Positions 26,331 through 35,641 of a DNA stretch of 56,253 nucleotides are shown piece after piece. Every line of letters begins with the position of its first letter. Within the stretch, counting starts at the first letter, position 1. Below the pieces are notes generated by a model that was not told the origin of the DNA, did no database searches, and worked only from the letters and a program-made list of their open reading frames with translations. The translations under genes and the position numbers were made by a program. Origin of the DNA: Thermodesulfovibrionales bacterium (GTDB lineage Bacteria; Nitrospirota; Thermodesulfovibrionia; Thermodesulfovibrionales; UBA9159); contig DASRZP010000018.1 of the NCBI GenBank assembly GCA_035686305.1, forward strand, positions 1-56,253, given 5' to 3'.

Positions 26331-26646
26331 GCATAAATGATATAGAAAGGGACTCGATTTGTAAAGACAATCGCGGAGCATCGTCTGGTCAACGAGGGAC
26401 AGCGGTGCATCAAGAAGGGCGTGACCATGAGATGCGGTCCTGGGTCCAGGGTGACGGCAATTCCCCCGGCCCAAACCGGTCAATTTATATTATAATGATG
26501 GACAAAGAATTTCCCAGGGAGACCTGCCACACCTTTGCGGATGCTTCCAAAACTTTTTAGTGAGTTTAAAGAGGTATAGGTTCTCTTGATCAGCGTAAGT
26601 GAGAATGCGGGGTTGAACGAGCAGATTCCCCTGAAGGAGGCATGAG
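26331..26646. other. Divergent intergenic region
   Basis: 316 bp between nadE and the AICAR transformylase gene. It contains an AT-rich patch (TATATTATAAT at 26486-26496) that could be part of a promoter, but no convincing -35 partner. The transformylase ribosome site AAGGAGG lies at its end. Confidence 0.4.
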
Positions 26647-27939
26647 ATGTCCGAACTGAAAAAGATGTATAGGACCATTATGGACGACAATTTCCCTGAT
26701 GAGATGACGATTACCTTTGGGGGACAGACACTGTTTTACCGGAAGAGGGCCTGGAAGATCCCTGACGAAAAGACCGGTGAGCTCGTAGAGAAGGGCCTCC
26801 GCTACGGGGAAAATCCTGACCAGCAAGCAGCGCTCTATGAGCTTGTGAACGGCAATCTTGTCCTCGGTGATTGCGCATTCATCGCACCGGGTAACGGCCT
26901 CGTAAGCAGCATTACCGAGGCTGATATGCTTCAGGCCGGGAAGCATCCCGGCAAGACAAATCTGACGGACCTCGATAACGCACTGAACATCCTGAAATTC
27001 CTTTCCGACAGGCCCGCGGCCGCAATCATGAAGCATAACAACCCGTGCGGAGTCGCCTATGGCAGGACCGTTGCCGAGGCCTATGGCAGGGCCAACATGG
27101 CCGACAGGATCGCTGCCTTCGGGGGCTGCCTCGTTGTGAACAGGCCCATCAATAGAGAGACTGCCGAGATGGTGAGGGACAATTACCTCGAGGTTGTCGG
27201 CGCCCCTGATTTCGAGGAAAGGACCGTTGAGATCCTGGCAGCGCGGAAAAATCTCAGGATAGTCCGTATCGGGAAGATCAGTGATCTCGAAAGATACCGC
27301 TCTCTCCGTTTTGTCGACTTCAAGTCATTGATCGATGGCGGACTCATCGTCCAGCAGTCCTCCGTTAACAGGATAAGGAGCAAGGACGATTTTCTGCCGG
27401 CCAAGGCCGTATCAAAGGCAAAGGAATATCAGATCGAACGGCAGCCTTCGGAAAAGGAGTATGACGATATGCTCTTCGGTTGGAATGTGGAGCAGGGAAT
27501 TACGTCAAATTCCGTGATCTATGTCAAGGACGGTGTTACCGTCGGTATCGGCACCGGCGAACAGGACCGTGTCGGCGTCGCTGAGATAGCGGTCTTTAAG
27601 GCATATACCAAGTTTGCTGATGCCCTCTGTTTCAGAAGGCATGGCATTCCCTATAAAACCTTTGAGCTTGAGGCATCTCAGGGCAAACGAGACATTGCAG
27701 CACTCCGTGAAATCGACGAAGAGACGAAGAAGAACAAGGGGGGACTCATAGGTTCGACCATGGTTTCCGATGCCTTCTTCCCCTTCAGAGACGGCGTCGA
27801 TGTGGGGATCAAAGAAGGCATAACCGCTATTGTCCAGCCCGGAGGTTCTGACAGGGATTTCGAGTCTATCGAGGCCTGCAACCAGGCCGACCCGAGGGTC
27901 ACGATGGTCTTCACAGGCCAGCGGGCCTTCAAACACTGA
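26647..27939 (+). CDS. Stand-alone AICAR transformylase-like protein
   Basis: 430 residues homologous to the AICAR formyltransferase part of PurH: LRYGENPDQQAALYE, MKHNNPCGVAYG (catalytic K-H), GGLIGSTMVSDAFFPFRDGV and IVQPGGSDRDFESIEACN. The N-terminal MGS-like IMP cyclohydrolase domain of bifunctional PurH is absent, and the N-terminus (MSELKKMYRTIMDDNFPDEMTITFG) is a different short segment. It should convert AICAR to FAICAR; the cyclohydrolase must be another protein. AAGGAGG precedes ATG 26647. Confidence 0.88.
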   Translation: MSELKKMYRTIMDDNFPDEMTITFGGQTLFYRKRAWKIPDEKTGELVEKGLRYGENPDQQAALYELVNGNLVLGDCAFIAPGNGLVSSITEADMLQAGKHPGKTNLTDLDNALNILKFLSDRPAAAIMKHNNPCGVAYGRTVAEAYGRANMADRIAAFGGCLVVNRPINRETAEMVRDNYLEVVGAPDFEERTVEILAARKNLRIVRIGKISDLERYRSLRFVDFKSLIDGGLIVQQSSVNRIRSKDDFLPAKAVSKAKEYQIERQPSEKEYDDMLFGWNVEQGITSNSVIYVKDGVTVGIGTGEQDRVGVAEIAVFKAYTKFADALCFRRHGIPYKTFELEASQGKRDIAALREIDEETKKNKGGLIGSTMVSDAFFPFRDGVDVGIKEGITAIVQPGGSDRDFESIEACNQADPRVTMVFTGQRAFKH

Positions 27940-27958
27940 TCCCGGCATTTCATGGTGC

Positions 27959-28411
27959 TCAAATCCCTAGGGCAGACTGGATCCATGCCTCCATCTCCTG
28001 CCTCGGCAGGGCCCCGTGAAGCTCGTTGATCTTCACTCCGTTTTGATAAACTATAAAAACCGGTGTCGATCTGATCTCAAAGCGGTTCGCAAGGAACCCC
28101 TCTCTCTCGACGTTGACCAATGCGACCTTCAGGATCCCCGCCTTACGGCCTGCCAGCTCCCGGATAAAGGGCATGATCGCCCTGCATATACTGCACTGCT
28201 CCGCCCAGAATTCTAGGAGCACGATCCCGGGCCATCTAAGGACCTCTTCTTCAAAATTTGACGCAGTCACTTCTACAGGCGTCCTCGGGAACTGGAGATA
28301 GGCCCTGCATTTGCCGCAACGCGGACGGTCGGCCAATTTATCAGCAGGCAGACGGTTTACCGTATTACACGCCTTGCATCGCAGAAATACCGGTCTTTCC
28401 GTCACAGGCAA
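27959..28411 (-). CDS. Thioredoxin with an N-terminal zinc ribbon (TrxC-like)
   Basis: 150 residues. C12-x-x-C15 and C32-x-x-C35 form a predicted zinc ribbon as in thioredoxin 2, followed by a thioredoxin domain with active site C73-S-I-C76 (WAEQCSICRAIMPF) instead of WCGPC. The cis-proline is in RSTPVFIVYQNG. Start TTG 28411 has AAAGGGA upstream; GTG 28405 is an alternative. It converges on the AICAR transformylase with 19 bp between stops. Confidence 0.88.
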   Translation of the reverse strand: MPVTERPVFLRCKACNTVNRLPADKLADRPRCGKCRAYLQFPRTPVEVTASNFEEEVLRWPGIVLLEFWAEQCSICRAIMPFIRELAGRKAGILKVALVNVEREGFLANRFEIRSTPVFIVYQNGVKINELHGALPRQEMEAWIQSALGI

Positions 28412-28494
28412 AATTCCCTTTCATTAATCAGTGGCCACGGAACAGTCTTGATCATCAGTCGCTATCTCCATAAGACCTTTTCAAACAATGAGGA

Positions 28495-29262
28495 CTAATG
28501 CTCGGCATTTGCTTTAACAGCAAAGAAGAGATACCCCATCGTAATGGCGAAGCTGATGAGCCACCACAGAGGTACCTTCACCTCAACATAATTGTAAAAG
28601 GTATCGAGGATGATCGCCGGCGTCATTGATACCATGGCGAGGCTGATCACGGCAGGATAAGACAGAGGCACCCTCAGATTCTTCGCAAAGACCATTCCCA
28701 TCACCCCAAAGATAAGGGCCTGGAGGATCCTGAAGAGAAAAGAGAAGAGAAGGGCAAAGGGGTAGAGCACGAAAGCAAAATTCTCGGTAAAGAGATCTAC
28801 CCAGTCATAGATCTTTGCCTGGTCGATGCGAAGATTATCGATTTCCGAGAGGTCCAGCGTCCTTGTCTCGGCAGGGCCCTTTCTGATGATCAGCTTTGTG
28901 GACGTCATGAGCACCATGGCCTCAGAACCGCTCAAAGAAGTGACCTGTCCGGTCGTATCAATGATGATGAGGGGGGCATTGGTTTCAGGGTCCTTTATGA
29001 CGTATGGCATGGGCTCATCAATGGAGACCTTGCCCTTGGTAATCGCAATGACAGGGACCTGCCGGATGATCCCGGGGGCCTCCCGTTTAAGATAATCTGA
29101 GACCTGGGATTGAATCTTAAACATCCCCGGTATTGAACAGACGGCCAGGAGGAGGAAGAGGTAGAGGAAAGAGGTCTTCTTCCAGTTCATCGCCACGTCC
29201 TGATAGAGGGACCTTGAATAGAAGGACATAAAGAGCGGATGTATGGTCGTGTATCGCTTCAT
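28495..29262 (-). CDS. DUF1189 membrane protein
   Basis: 255 residues. N-terminal HPLFMSFYSRSLYQDVAMNWKK then a membrane helix, a periplasmic domain (VIAITKGKVSIDEPMPYVIKDPETNAPL), and four or five C-terminal transmembrane helices. This is the layout of DUF1189 (PF06691). Function unknown. ATG 29262 was chosen because the family starts just before this segment; the upstream frame to 29403 is not supported. Confidence 0.75.
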   Translation of the reverse strand: MKRYTTIHPLFMSFYSRSLYQDVAMNWKKTSFLYLFLLLAVCSIPGMFKIQSQVSDYLKREAPGIIRQVPVIAITKGKVSIDEPMPYVIKDPETNAPLIIIDTTGQVTSLSGSEAMVLMTSTKLIIRKGPAETRTLDLSEIDNLRIDQAKIYDWVDLFTENFAFVLYPFALLFSFLFRILQALIFGVMGMVFAKNLRVPLSYPAVISLAMVSMTPAIILDTFYNYVEVKVPLWWLISFAITMGYLFFAVKANAEH

Positions 29263-29547
29263 AGATGCCCCAGTGATTTTACACGATTTGGAATAAATCC
29301 TCAAAGTGTCCCGATGAGGTCCGTCTCTCTTCCTGCGAACGATTGGGTTCCCTGATGAGGGAGGTGCGCGACGTTGCCGATATAGGGGTGCCATGCTGGC
29401 CAAGTATCCCTATGACTGAACAATGTTCTCGAGCGGCATGATCCATTGATCTCATTCTCCCAGGGCCGATAGGAATGTGCTTTTTCAGCATAGCGAAACT
29501 TTAGCACGGAGGGGCTGAACTCGGATATGTCTCTGGATATTTGGACT
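29263..29547. other. Unassigned noncoding stretch
   Basis: About 285 bp between two minus-strand genes. Two short overlapping open frames are present, but neither has a ribosome site or recognisable content. It could be a leader of the DUF1189 gene; I found no known RNA fold. Confidence 0.35.
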
Positions 29548-30375
29548 TCAGGGAATCATAAAAGTATAGCCCCCGCCAACAGAAATATTGAACTCTTCAC
29601 CAACGGAGACCGGGATTGCGAAGCCTCCAAATCTCAAATCAGGCAGGTCGAAGCTGACGGCAACACCGCCACCTATCTCGATCACGCCTTGCAACGTTAC
29701 GGCAATAAACGGCCCGCGATAATCCTCCGGAGATGAGGTATACAATCCAAGCGCCAAATTGCCGGATGCTCCGACAGAAGCTCCGAACGACAACCCCACC
29801 GAGCCATAACGCCTTACATTGGCGATTTTCTGCAACTCAGCAACAAACCCGAGCGCCCCATTCACACTCTCCACCGCAGCAACATTGCCCCCAAACTCGA
29901 CGGCGAAAGATCTTATCGACTTGCCGGCCGCGTCGCTCAGCGGCTCACGAAGTTCCGGTGATGCAGCGATTCGTCTCATCGCTTTGACGACCTTTGGGCT
30001 CATGCCCCTTTGTGAGGCCTCATGGCGAAGCACGTCGACGTCACTGCCAAGGATCGAGAGAACTTGAGGCCACGCCTTCACCAGCGACTTGATGATGCCT
30101 GCATACCCCTGAATCTTTCTCGCTGCCAAGGACTTGAGCGCTATCTCTTGACCTGAACTAATGACACTTTGAATTTCTTGCCCGGCGGCATCGAGCTCCT
30201 TTTCAGCATCCTTGACGGCGTAATGGAACACGTCGGACACAAAATGGCCGCCCGATTGCGCAACACCGGAACCGACATGGAGCATGGTTGTGGCAGCACC
30301 GGTCACACTCGACGCGACCGTCTTTCCAGCCTTTTTCACAGCATCGCTAACGCTCCTGAACGGATCAAATGCCAT
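29548..30375 (-). CDS. Hypothetical protein
   Basis: 275 residues. The first third is Ala/Gly/Ser-rich with VSDAVKKAGKTVASSVTGAATT and amphipathic helices; the middle is helical (AARKIQGYAGIIKSLVKAWPQVLSIL). From about 185 on it is beta-rich with repeated Gly (SVGLSFGASVGASGNLALGLY, GVIEIGGGVAVSFDLPDLRFGGFAIPVSVGEEFNISVGGGYTFMIP), like a small beta-barrel or lipid-binding sheet. No signal peptide. I do not recognise the family. Confidence 0.6.
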   Translation of the reverse strand: MAFDPFRSVSDAVKKAGKTVASSVTGAATTMLHVGSGVAQSGGHFVSDVFHYAVKDAEKELDAAGQEIQSVISSGQEIALKSLAARKIQGYAGIIKSLVKAWPQVLSILGSDVDVLRHEASQRGMSPKVVKAMRRIAASPELREPLSDAAGKSIRSFAVEFGGNVAAVESVNGALGFVAELQKIANVRRYGSVGLSFGASVGASGNLALGLYTSSPEDYRGPFIAVTLQGVIEIGGGVAVSFDLPDLRFGGFAIPVSVGEEFNISVGGGYTFMIP

Positions 30376-30549
30376 AATTCTTCTTTCTCTGAACTGTGCC
30401 GCGCCTCAGGACATGCTTTATGAGCCGACTGATGTGGCCGGCAGAAGAATCATTCTTCTGCAAGCCTGCAGTCGTGACATCCGCCGGGATCTGAGACGGC
30501 TTGATGGGTAAGATCCCCTGAAACATCTGTTGTCGCATGTGTTGGATCC

Positions 30550-32295
30550 TCATCCTTTCTCACCCGCGGCCTCCCTGGCCTCGGGAATGATGCCGCCAAC
30601 GCCGCGCATTCTCCCATAATCATCGGCTCTCAGCGAGCTGATGATCGTTTCGGTATCATCCGGTCCGACGCCAAGCTCACCCAGGACCGACTTCCCGAAG
30701 CTCAACGTGCCTTCGGGCGTGAGGGCGACCACCTGCGTCGCTCCCATTTTCCTCAACTCCTCTCGCTGAAACAGATAGGTCACGGCTGTCATGACCTTGA
30801 CGCTCGGATAGAACTGGCGCAGAGTGCCGGTGATCAGCTTGACCGCGGAATAATCTCTCGTCGTCACGATCACGGCGCGGGCGCGCGCGATCGCCAGGGC
30901 ATCCATCGTGGCCGGGTCGGTGACATCTCCGTAGTACACCTTGTGCCTCTCTTTCTTTGCCTCGGCGAGACGATCGTGCTTGAGCTCGAAAGCCACATAG
31001 GGAATGCTCGCCCGCTCAAGCATCATGCAGATCACCCGGCCGACGTAACTGTACCCGACCACAACGACATGATCGTGCGTCGACTCGCTCGGCGCCTTGA
31101 GAGGCTGGCCGGGTTTTGGCTCTGCAGGAAAGCGTTCGGCCAGTTTGTACCCGAGATTAATCAGTACGGGCGACACAACAAACGACAATGAGATCATTAT
31201 GAGGCCCATCGCATAGACCCGATCTGTCAACAGGCCGCTGCTATGGGCACTCGAAAAAATGATGTAGGCGATCTCGTCAAAAGGCGCCAGCAGGAGGCCG
31301 GCCAGAAGGGATGTGCGAAACCCCAGGCGAAAACCCAGGCACAGGACAACGACAATAGCGATCTTTGTCAGGAGAAACATCAGCAGGTAATACAGTAGTG
31401 GGCCGCCAAGCGCGACGACTTCCTTGAGATCGATCGACATACCTATGGCCATGAAGAACACTCCGAGCAGCAGTCCTTTTAGCGGCGAGACCGAAGCCTT
31501 TATCTGAGGGGCGAACACGGAGGCGGAAAGGATCATCCCCACCATGAAGGCGCCCAACGCGCTCGACAGGCCGACCGTGTCCATGATCCAGGCAGCCGTG
31601 AAGACGGCGGCGACGACGGTCCCATTGAACACTTCTATGCCCTGTTTCCGCGCTGCAAAGGCCAGGACCTTCGGCAGAGCGTAACGGGCGAAGAGGTAGA
31701 CGGCAGTAAGCGCAGCGCATACCTCCAGCGTCTTGAGGGCCGTTGGCGCCAGGCCGCTGGGCAGAGAGCGAGCGGCGAGGAGCGGGATCACCGCCAGCAC
31801 CGGTATGGTTAAGAAGTCCTGATAAATCTCCACGGCCATGACCGCCCGGCCGACCGGGCTCGCACTTTCGGCATGCTCCTCCAGGCTCGAGACGGCGACG
31901 GCGTCCGAGCTCATCGCAAGACCCAGGGCGATAATGAGCGCTGCTTGCCAGTGGATAGGGGCGAGTACAAGCAGCAGCCAGGCGATGGCGGCGGTCGTGA
32001 GGAAATACTGCGCCGTGCCCAAACCGAAGAAAAGACGGCGCATTGATGACAGCCGCTTCGGTTGTGTGTCGAGCCCCACGAGGAACAGCAGCAAAATCAC
32101 ACCGATCTCGCCCGCAGTCCGCAGCTCATCGATGTGACCGGTTAAAAGCGGCCTCGGAGAATAGGGACCGAGCGCCATACCGACGACGAGCAGCGCTACG
32201 GTGGGGCCCAGGCTCAGTTTCTTCGCTACGCTGCTTGCGACAATGGTCGCTGCGATCATCACCGCAACAGCCAACAGTATTCGGTCGATGTCCAT
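30550..32295 (-). CDS. Kef-type K+/H+ (CPA2) antiporter with TrkA-N domain
   Basis: 581 residues. The N-terminal monovalent cation:proton antiporter domain spans about 12 membrane helices (LGPTVALLVVGMALGPYSP, LLLFLVGLDTQPKRL, ALGLAMSSDAVAVSSLEE). The cytoplasmic Rossmann RCK/TrkA-N domain starts near 405 (HVVVVGYSYVGRVICMMLER) and includes YYGDVTDPATMDALAI. Typical of KefB/KefC-like potassium efflux or YbaL-type proteins. ATG 32295 begins the first helix region; the longer upstream frame is not coding. Confidence 0.9.
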   Translation of the reverse strand: MDIDRILLAVAVMIAATIVASSVAKKLSLGPTVALLVVGMALGPYSPRPLLTGHIDELRTAGEIGVILLLFLVGLDTQPKRLSSMRRLFFGLGTAQYFLTTAAIAWLLLVLAPIHWQAALIIALGLAMSSDAVAVSSLEEHAESASPVGRAVMAVEIYQDFLTIPVLAVIPLLAARSLPSGLAPTALKTLEVCAALTAVYLFARYALPKVLAFAARKQGIEVFNGTVVAAVFTAAWIMDTVGLSSALGAFMVGMILSASVFAPQIKASVSPLKGLLLGVFFMAIGMSIDLKEVVALGGPLLYYLLMFLLTKIAIVVVLCLGFRLGFRTSLLAGLLLAPFDEIAYIIFSSAHSSGLLTDRVYAMGLIMISLSFVVSPVLINLGYKLAERFPAEPKPGQPLKAPSESTHDHVVVVGYSYVGRVICMMLERASIPYVAFELKHDRLAEAKKERHKVYYGDVTDPATMDALAIARARAVIVTTRDYSAVKLITGTLRQFYPSVKVMTAVTYLFQREELRKMGATQVVALTPEGTLSFGKSVLGELGVGPDDTETIISSLRADDYGRMRGVGGIIPEAREAAGEKG

Positions 32296-32324
32296 AGCTT
32301 CTCGTCCCGGGTTCGTCCCTTTTG

Positions 32325-32777
32325 CTAAGGTGTCTGCTTCATCCCGATCCGGAGGTTCTTGACAGCGATAAATATCTCTCCCAGAAATGCCAATAGCGCT
32401 CCTATGAAAGCCAACATGGCGGCCACAAAGAGAAACGCGACCACGTCGGCGGCGAGATCGATCGAGAGAAATACCCCCGCAAACATGGAAGCGATCACCC
32501 AGCATATCAAGAGTCCGCCTACAGTACCCAGAGTGAGTGCATGGTTGACAAATTTGGCACGGCGGGAGAGCACAGATAGTTCCGAACGGATTTCGGCCTC
32601 TATATTCTTAGGCACTGATGTGAGACGTTCTTCAAGAATGCGCGCCCGGTCAACGATGCGGTTTAATCGACCGGTAAGGACGGCAAGCACCGTCCCGATT
32701 CCCGTAAGCAGGAAGACAGGCGCGACCGAGAGCTGGATTGTTTTGGCGATAAGGCTAAGATGGGGCTCGGGGTTCAT
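32325..32777 (-). CDS. DUF2721 membrane protein
   Basis: 150 residues with one N-terminal membrane helix (LSVAPVFLLTGIGTVLAVL), a conserved RLNRIVDRARILEE linker, and two C-terminal helices. This is the DUF2721 signature. Function unknown. ATG 32777 follows GGAGG. It sits 29 bp upstream of the antiporter gene on the same strand, so the two probably form an operon. Confidence 0.8.
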   Translation of the reverse strand: MNPEPHLSLIAKTIQLSVAPVFLLTGIGTVLAVLTGRLNRIVDRARILEERLTSVPKNIEAEIRSELSVLSRRAKFVNHALTLGTVGGLLICWVIASMFAGVFLSIDLAADVVAFLFVAAMLAFIGALLAFLGEIFIAVKNLRIGMKQTP

Positions 32778-33033
32778 GAGGGACACCTCCAATAACCGTT
32801 ATATTCCATGGAATTTGGTCTCGACGCCTTCACGATGAAGACGTAAGAGTATGAGTTTGTATTCCAACGACTTCCTGAAGAAATTATAACAGAAGGAAAG
32901 CGCCGTGACGAGGCCCGTGCGGGGCCAATCCGAGAACAGACCAGCAGGACATTTTCTCCACCCCTGATCGGCTCTTACATTCGATGCGATTGACAATGAG
33001 AGGCGTTATGATATAGTGGGTTCAGGAACTCCC

Positions 33034-34077
33034 ATGACAAGTGATCCCCTGACAGTAACATCTCAGATAATCATTCCCTTCGCCGTCATAGTCGGTGGAA
33101 TCGTCCTCGGCATTGTTCTCGAGATATTGGTAGTAGGGGAGCTCAGAAAAAAAGTCGCAAGAAGTGAAGACAAGGCCAGCAAAGTTGCTCTCATGGCGTT
33201 TCGATACATGATGATTCTCTCATGCTCTATTCTCGGTGTTTATGGATCGATACATCTCTTCCCCATGAACGCGACTCTTTTCAATCTTTTGAAAAAAATC
33301 CTTCATGTGCTGATGATAGTGACTGGAACCATCATTGCGTCAAGGTCTGCGGCTGCTTTCATCAACATATACATAGAAAAAACAAAGGTAGCTGTTGCCG
33401 GATTTACTATTTTTATCAACATCATAAGACTATTGGTTTACCTGATTGGCTTCATGACGATACTCGATTCTATCGGGGTATCTATCGCGCCGATACTCAC
33501 CGCAATGGGCGTGGGAGGGCTGGCAGTAGCCCTGGGCCTTCAGAGCACGCTTGCCAATCTTTTTTCAGGTCTTCATATTATCGCCTCAGGCAAGCTCAGA
33601 GTCGGCGATTATATCAAAGTGAGCACCGGCGAGGAAGGATATGTCAGCGATATGACTTGGAGGGAAACGGAAATCAGAACGTCTTTGGATAATATTATCG
33701 TCATCCCGAATTCCAAGCTCGCCTCTGCGAGCGTCACGAACTATACTCTTCCTCACAAAGAAAGTTTTATGATCGTTCAAGTTGGTGTCAGTTATGACAG
33801 TGATTTGAAGAAAGTGGAAGCAATAACCGTTGCAGTTGCAAAAGAGGTAATGCGCGAGGTGCCCGGCGGTGTCCCGGAATCTGAACCCTTGATACAGTAC
33901 AGCAGATTTTCTGACTCACGCATTGAGTTTTCACTGCAGCTGCGCGTCAGAGATTATGACAGTCAGTCCCGCATTCAGCATGAATTGATCATGCGGCTTC
34001 ACAAAAAGTACGAGCAGGAAGGAATAGTCATTCCGTATCCTATCAGGACAGTGTTCATGAAGGAATTGCAGGCATAG
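33034..34077 (+). CDS. MscS-family mechanosensitive channel
   Basis: 347 residues. Four predicted N-terminal membrane helices; the pore-lining helix is GVGGLAVALGLQSTLANLFSGLHIIASGKLRVGDYI, with the Gly/Ala packing of MscS TM3. The beta domain follows (EGYVSDMTWRETEIRTSLDNIIVIPNSKLASASVTNY) and then the C-terminal alpha/beta vestibule. It releases solutes during hypo-osmotic shock. ATG 33034 is preceded by AGGA; GTG 33016 is possible. Confidence 0.9.
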   Translation: MTSDPLTVTSQIIIPFAVIVGGIVLGIVLEILVVGELRKKVARSEDKASKVALMAFRYMMILSCSILGVYGSIHLFPMNATLFNLLKKILHVLMIVTGTIIASRSAAAFINIYIEKTKVAVAGFTIFINIIRLLVYLIGFMTILDSIGVSIAPILTAMGVGGLAVALGLQSTLANLFSGLHIIASGKLRVGDYIKVSTGEEGYVSDMTWRETEIRTSLDNIIVIPNSKLASASVTNYTLPHKESFMIVQVGVSYDSDLKKVEAITVAVAKEVMREVPGGVPESEPLIQYSRFSDSRIEFSLQLRVRDYDSQSRIQHELIMRLHKKYEQEGIVIPYPIRTVFMKELQA

Positions 34078-34101
34078 AGGATTTCCTCACTGCAGGAATC
34101 T

Positions 34102-34152
34102 CATCGTATGTTCAGGGCTTCGATCCATGCCTGCCCGACAGTTGTTTGCAAC
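34102..34152 (+). repeat. Dispersed repeat B, copy 2
   Basis: CATCGTATG then CAGGGCTTCGATCCATGCC..., about 50 bp, very close to 46908-46957. It lies between the stops of convergent genes (mscS-like and the OMF gene). Confidence 0.7.
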
Positions 34153-34195
34153 AAACACCACAAGCTATTCCTGGCTCACAAGCTGTCCGCCTTTG

Positions 34196-35641
34196 TCACT
34201 CAGCAGAGGGAGGTTGGGGCGCTTCCGCTGTCAGAGCGTCTGCCTTCACTACCCATCCGCCCCCCATCGCCTTATAGACGTTCACGGATGCCTGGAAAAG
34301 GGACCCCTGTGTCTGGGCTTGCGACAGTTCCGAATCGTAAAGTCTGCTTTGAGCATAGAGCACTTCAAGGTAGCTGGCGTATCCATTGTCGTAACGCACT
34401 TTGGCAAGGCGCACATAATCGCTAAGGGCCGCAACCTCCTCATCTTGCGACGCTATCTGCTCCCTCGTCCGCTTCTGAGCAACGAGCGCGTCCTCTACCT
34501 CTCCGAAGGCCGTCTGGATGGCTTTTTGGTAGCTGATCAGCGCCTGTTGCTGCACTGACTCGGCAGACTTGACCTGGCCGGCAATGGCTCCCGCCGTAAA
34601 GATCGGCATGGAGACGGGCACCGCCCAGCTCCAGGTCTTCGCTTTCCCCTTAAAGAGATCGTCGAGATCATTGCTCGCCCATCCGAAGAGACCGGTAAGG
34701 GAAATGGTGGGGAAATAAAGCGCCTTTGCAACGCCGATATTGGCATTGGCAGCGATAAGGTCCTGTTCGGCCTGGCGAATGTCGGGACGGTTCACAAGGA
34801 TGTCCGAGGGCAGACCCGCAGGCACGGCAGGAAGCGCAAGTTCATCGATCGTCTTCCCGCGGGGAATGGGGCCGGGGTTCCGCCCGAGAAGGACATTCAG
34901 GGCGTTCTCCTGCTGGGCGATGGCCTTCTCGAAGAACGGAATATTCGAGAGGGCCTGTTCATACTGGGATTTCGACTGGCTTACCTCTATCTCCGAGACA
35001 GTCCCGTACCGAAACCGCAGCGTGAAGAGATCGAAAGACTCCTTGAAATTCTGTGAAGTCCGTTTCGTCAATTCAAGCTGTTTGTCAAGGTCACGCAAAT
35101 TGATATAGGAATTCGCGACGGACGTGACAAGGGTGAGGATGACCGTTCTGCGCGCCTCTTCGGTGCTCAAAAGTTGAGCCCGTGCCGCCTCTGTTGCACG
35201 CCGCAGCTTCCCCCACAGATCGATCTCCCAGCTCGCATTGAGAAATAACTCGGAACTATTGAACGTCGGAGTGGTCCCGGGGGTGTTTTCGATGGGACTC
35301 GGCCCTGCCAGCTCGCTCACTCGCTGTCTTCCGTAGCTTGCGCCTGCGCCCACCTGGGGGAAGAGCGCGGCACGTGTTGTGCCGTATTGTCCGGCGAACT
35401 GCTCCACTCTCGCGGCAGCGATTTTCACATCCTTGTTCTCCTGAAGGGCGATCTGGATGAGTTCGTTGAGGACGGAGTCGTTGAACTGCTCCCACCAGGC
35501 GGTGTTGGCAACGTCCTTTGCCTCTTTTTCTTCGAAACGCCATGTCTGAGGAGTGTCGATCTCAGGGCGCTGATAGTTCGGTCCCATCATGCAACCGAAA
35601 AAGCTGAGCAAGAAGAATGCTGACAGAATTAGCTTACGCAT
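34196..35641 (-). CDS. NodT/OprM-family outer-membrane factor lipoprotein
   Basis: 481 residues. The signal peptide ends in a lipobox-like FFGC (C17), followed by MMGPNYQRPEID and the paired OMF helical repeats (NKDVKIAAARVEQF and ANANIGVAKALYFPTISLTG). Such proteins form the outer-membrane channel of a tripartite pump. Its start overlaps the pump gene by 8 nt, and together with the adaptor gene they form a complete efflux operon. Confidence 0.92.
   Translation of the reverse strand: MRKLILSAFFLLSFFGCMMGPNYQRPEIDTPQTWRFEEKEAKDVANTAWWEQFNDSVLNELIQIALQENKDVKIAAARVEQFAGQYGTTRAALFPQVGAGASYGRQRVSELAGPSPIENTPGTTPTFNSSELFLNASWEIDLWGKLRRATEAARAQLLSTEEARRTVILTLVTSVANSYINLRDLDKQLELTKRTSQNFKESFDLFTLRFRYGTVSEIEVSQSKSQYEQALSNIPFFEKAIAQQENALNVLLGRNPGPIPRGKTIDELALPAVPAGLPSDILVNRPDIRQAEQDLIAANANIGVAKALYFPTISLTGLFGWASNDLDDLFKGKAKTWSWAVPVSMPIFTAGAIAGQVKSAESVQQQALISYQKAIQTAFGEVEDALVAQKRTREQIASQDEEVAALSDYVRLAKVRYDNGYASYLEVLYAQSRLYDSELSQAQTQGSLFQASVNVYKAMGGGWVVKADALTAEAPQPPSAE

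Noticed and set aside
16097-29262. CRISPR array or phage/IS element search in the middle region
   Set aside because: No regularly spaced direct repeats, transposase, integrase or terminal repeats of an IS were seen.
29263-29547. Candidate 6S-like or other structured RNA in the DUF1189 leader
   Set aside because: I could not pair the ends into the long closing stem of 6S RNA nor find a known riboswitch core.
30365-30553. Minus-strand 62-codon open frame between the hypothetical gene and the antiporter gene
   Set aside because: It has no ribosome site or domain and overlaps the start of the following gene; chance open frame.
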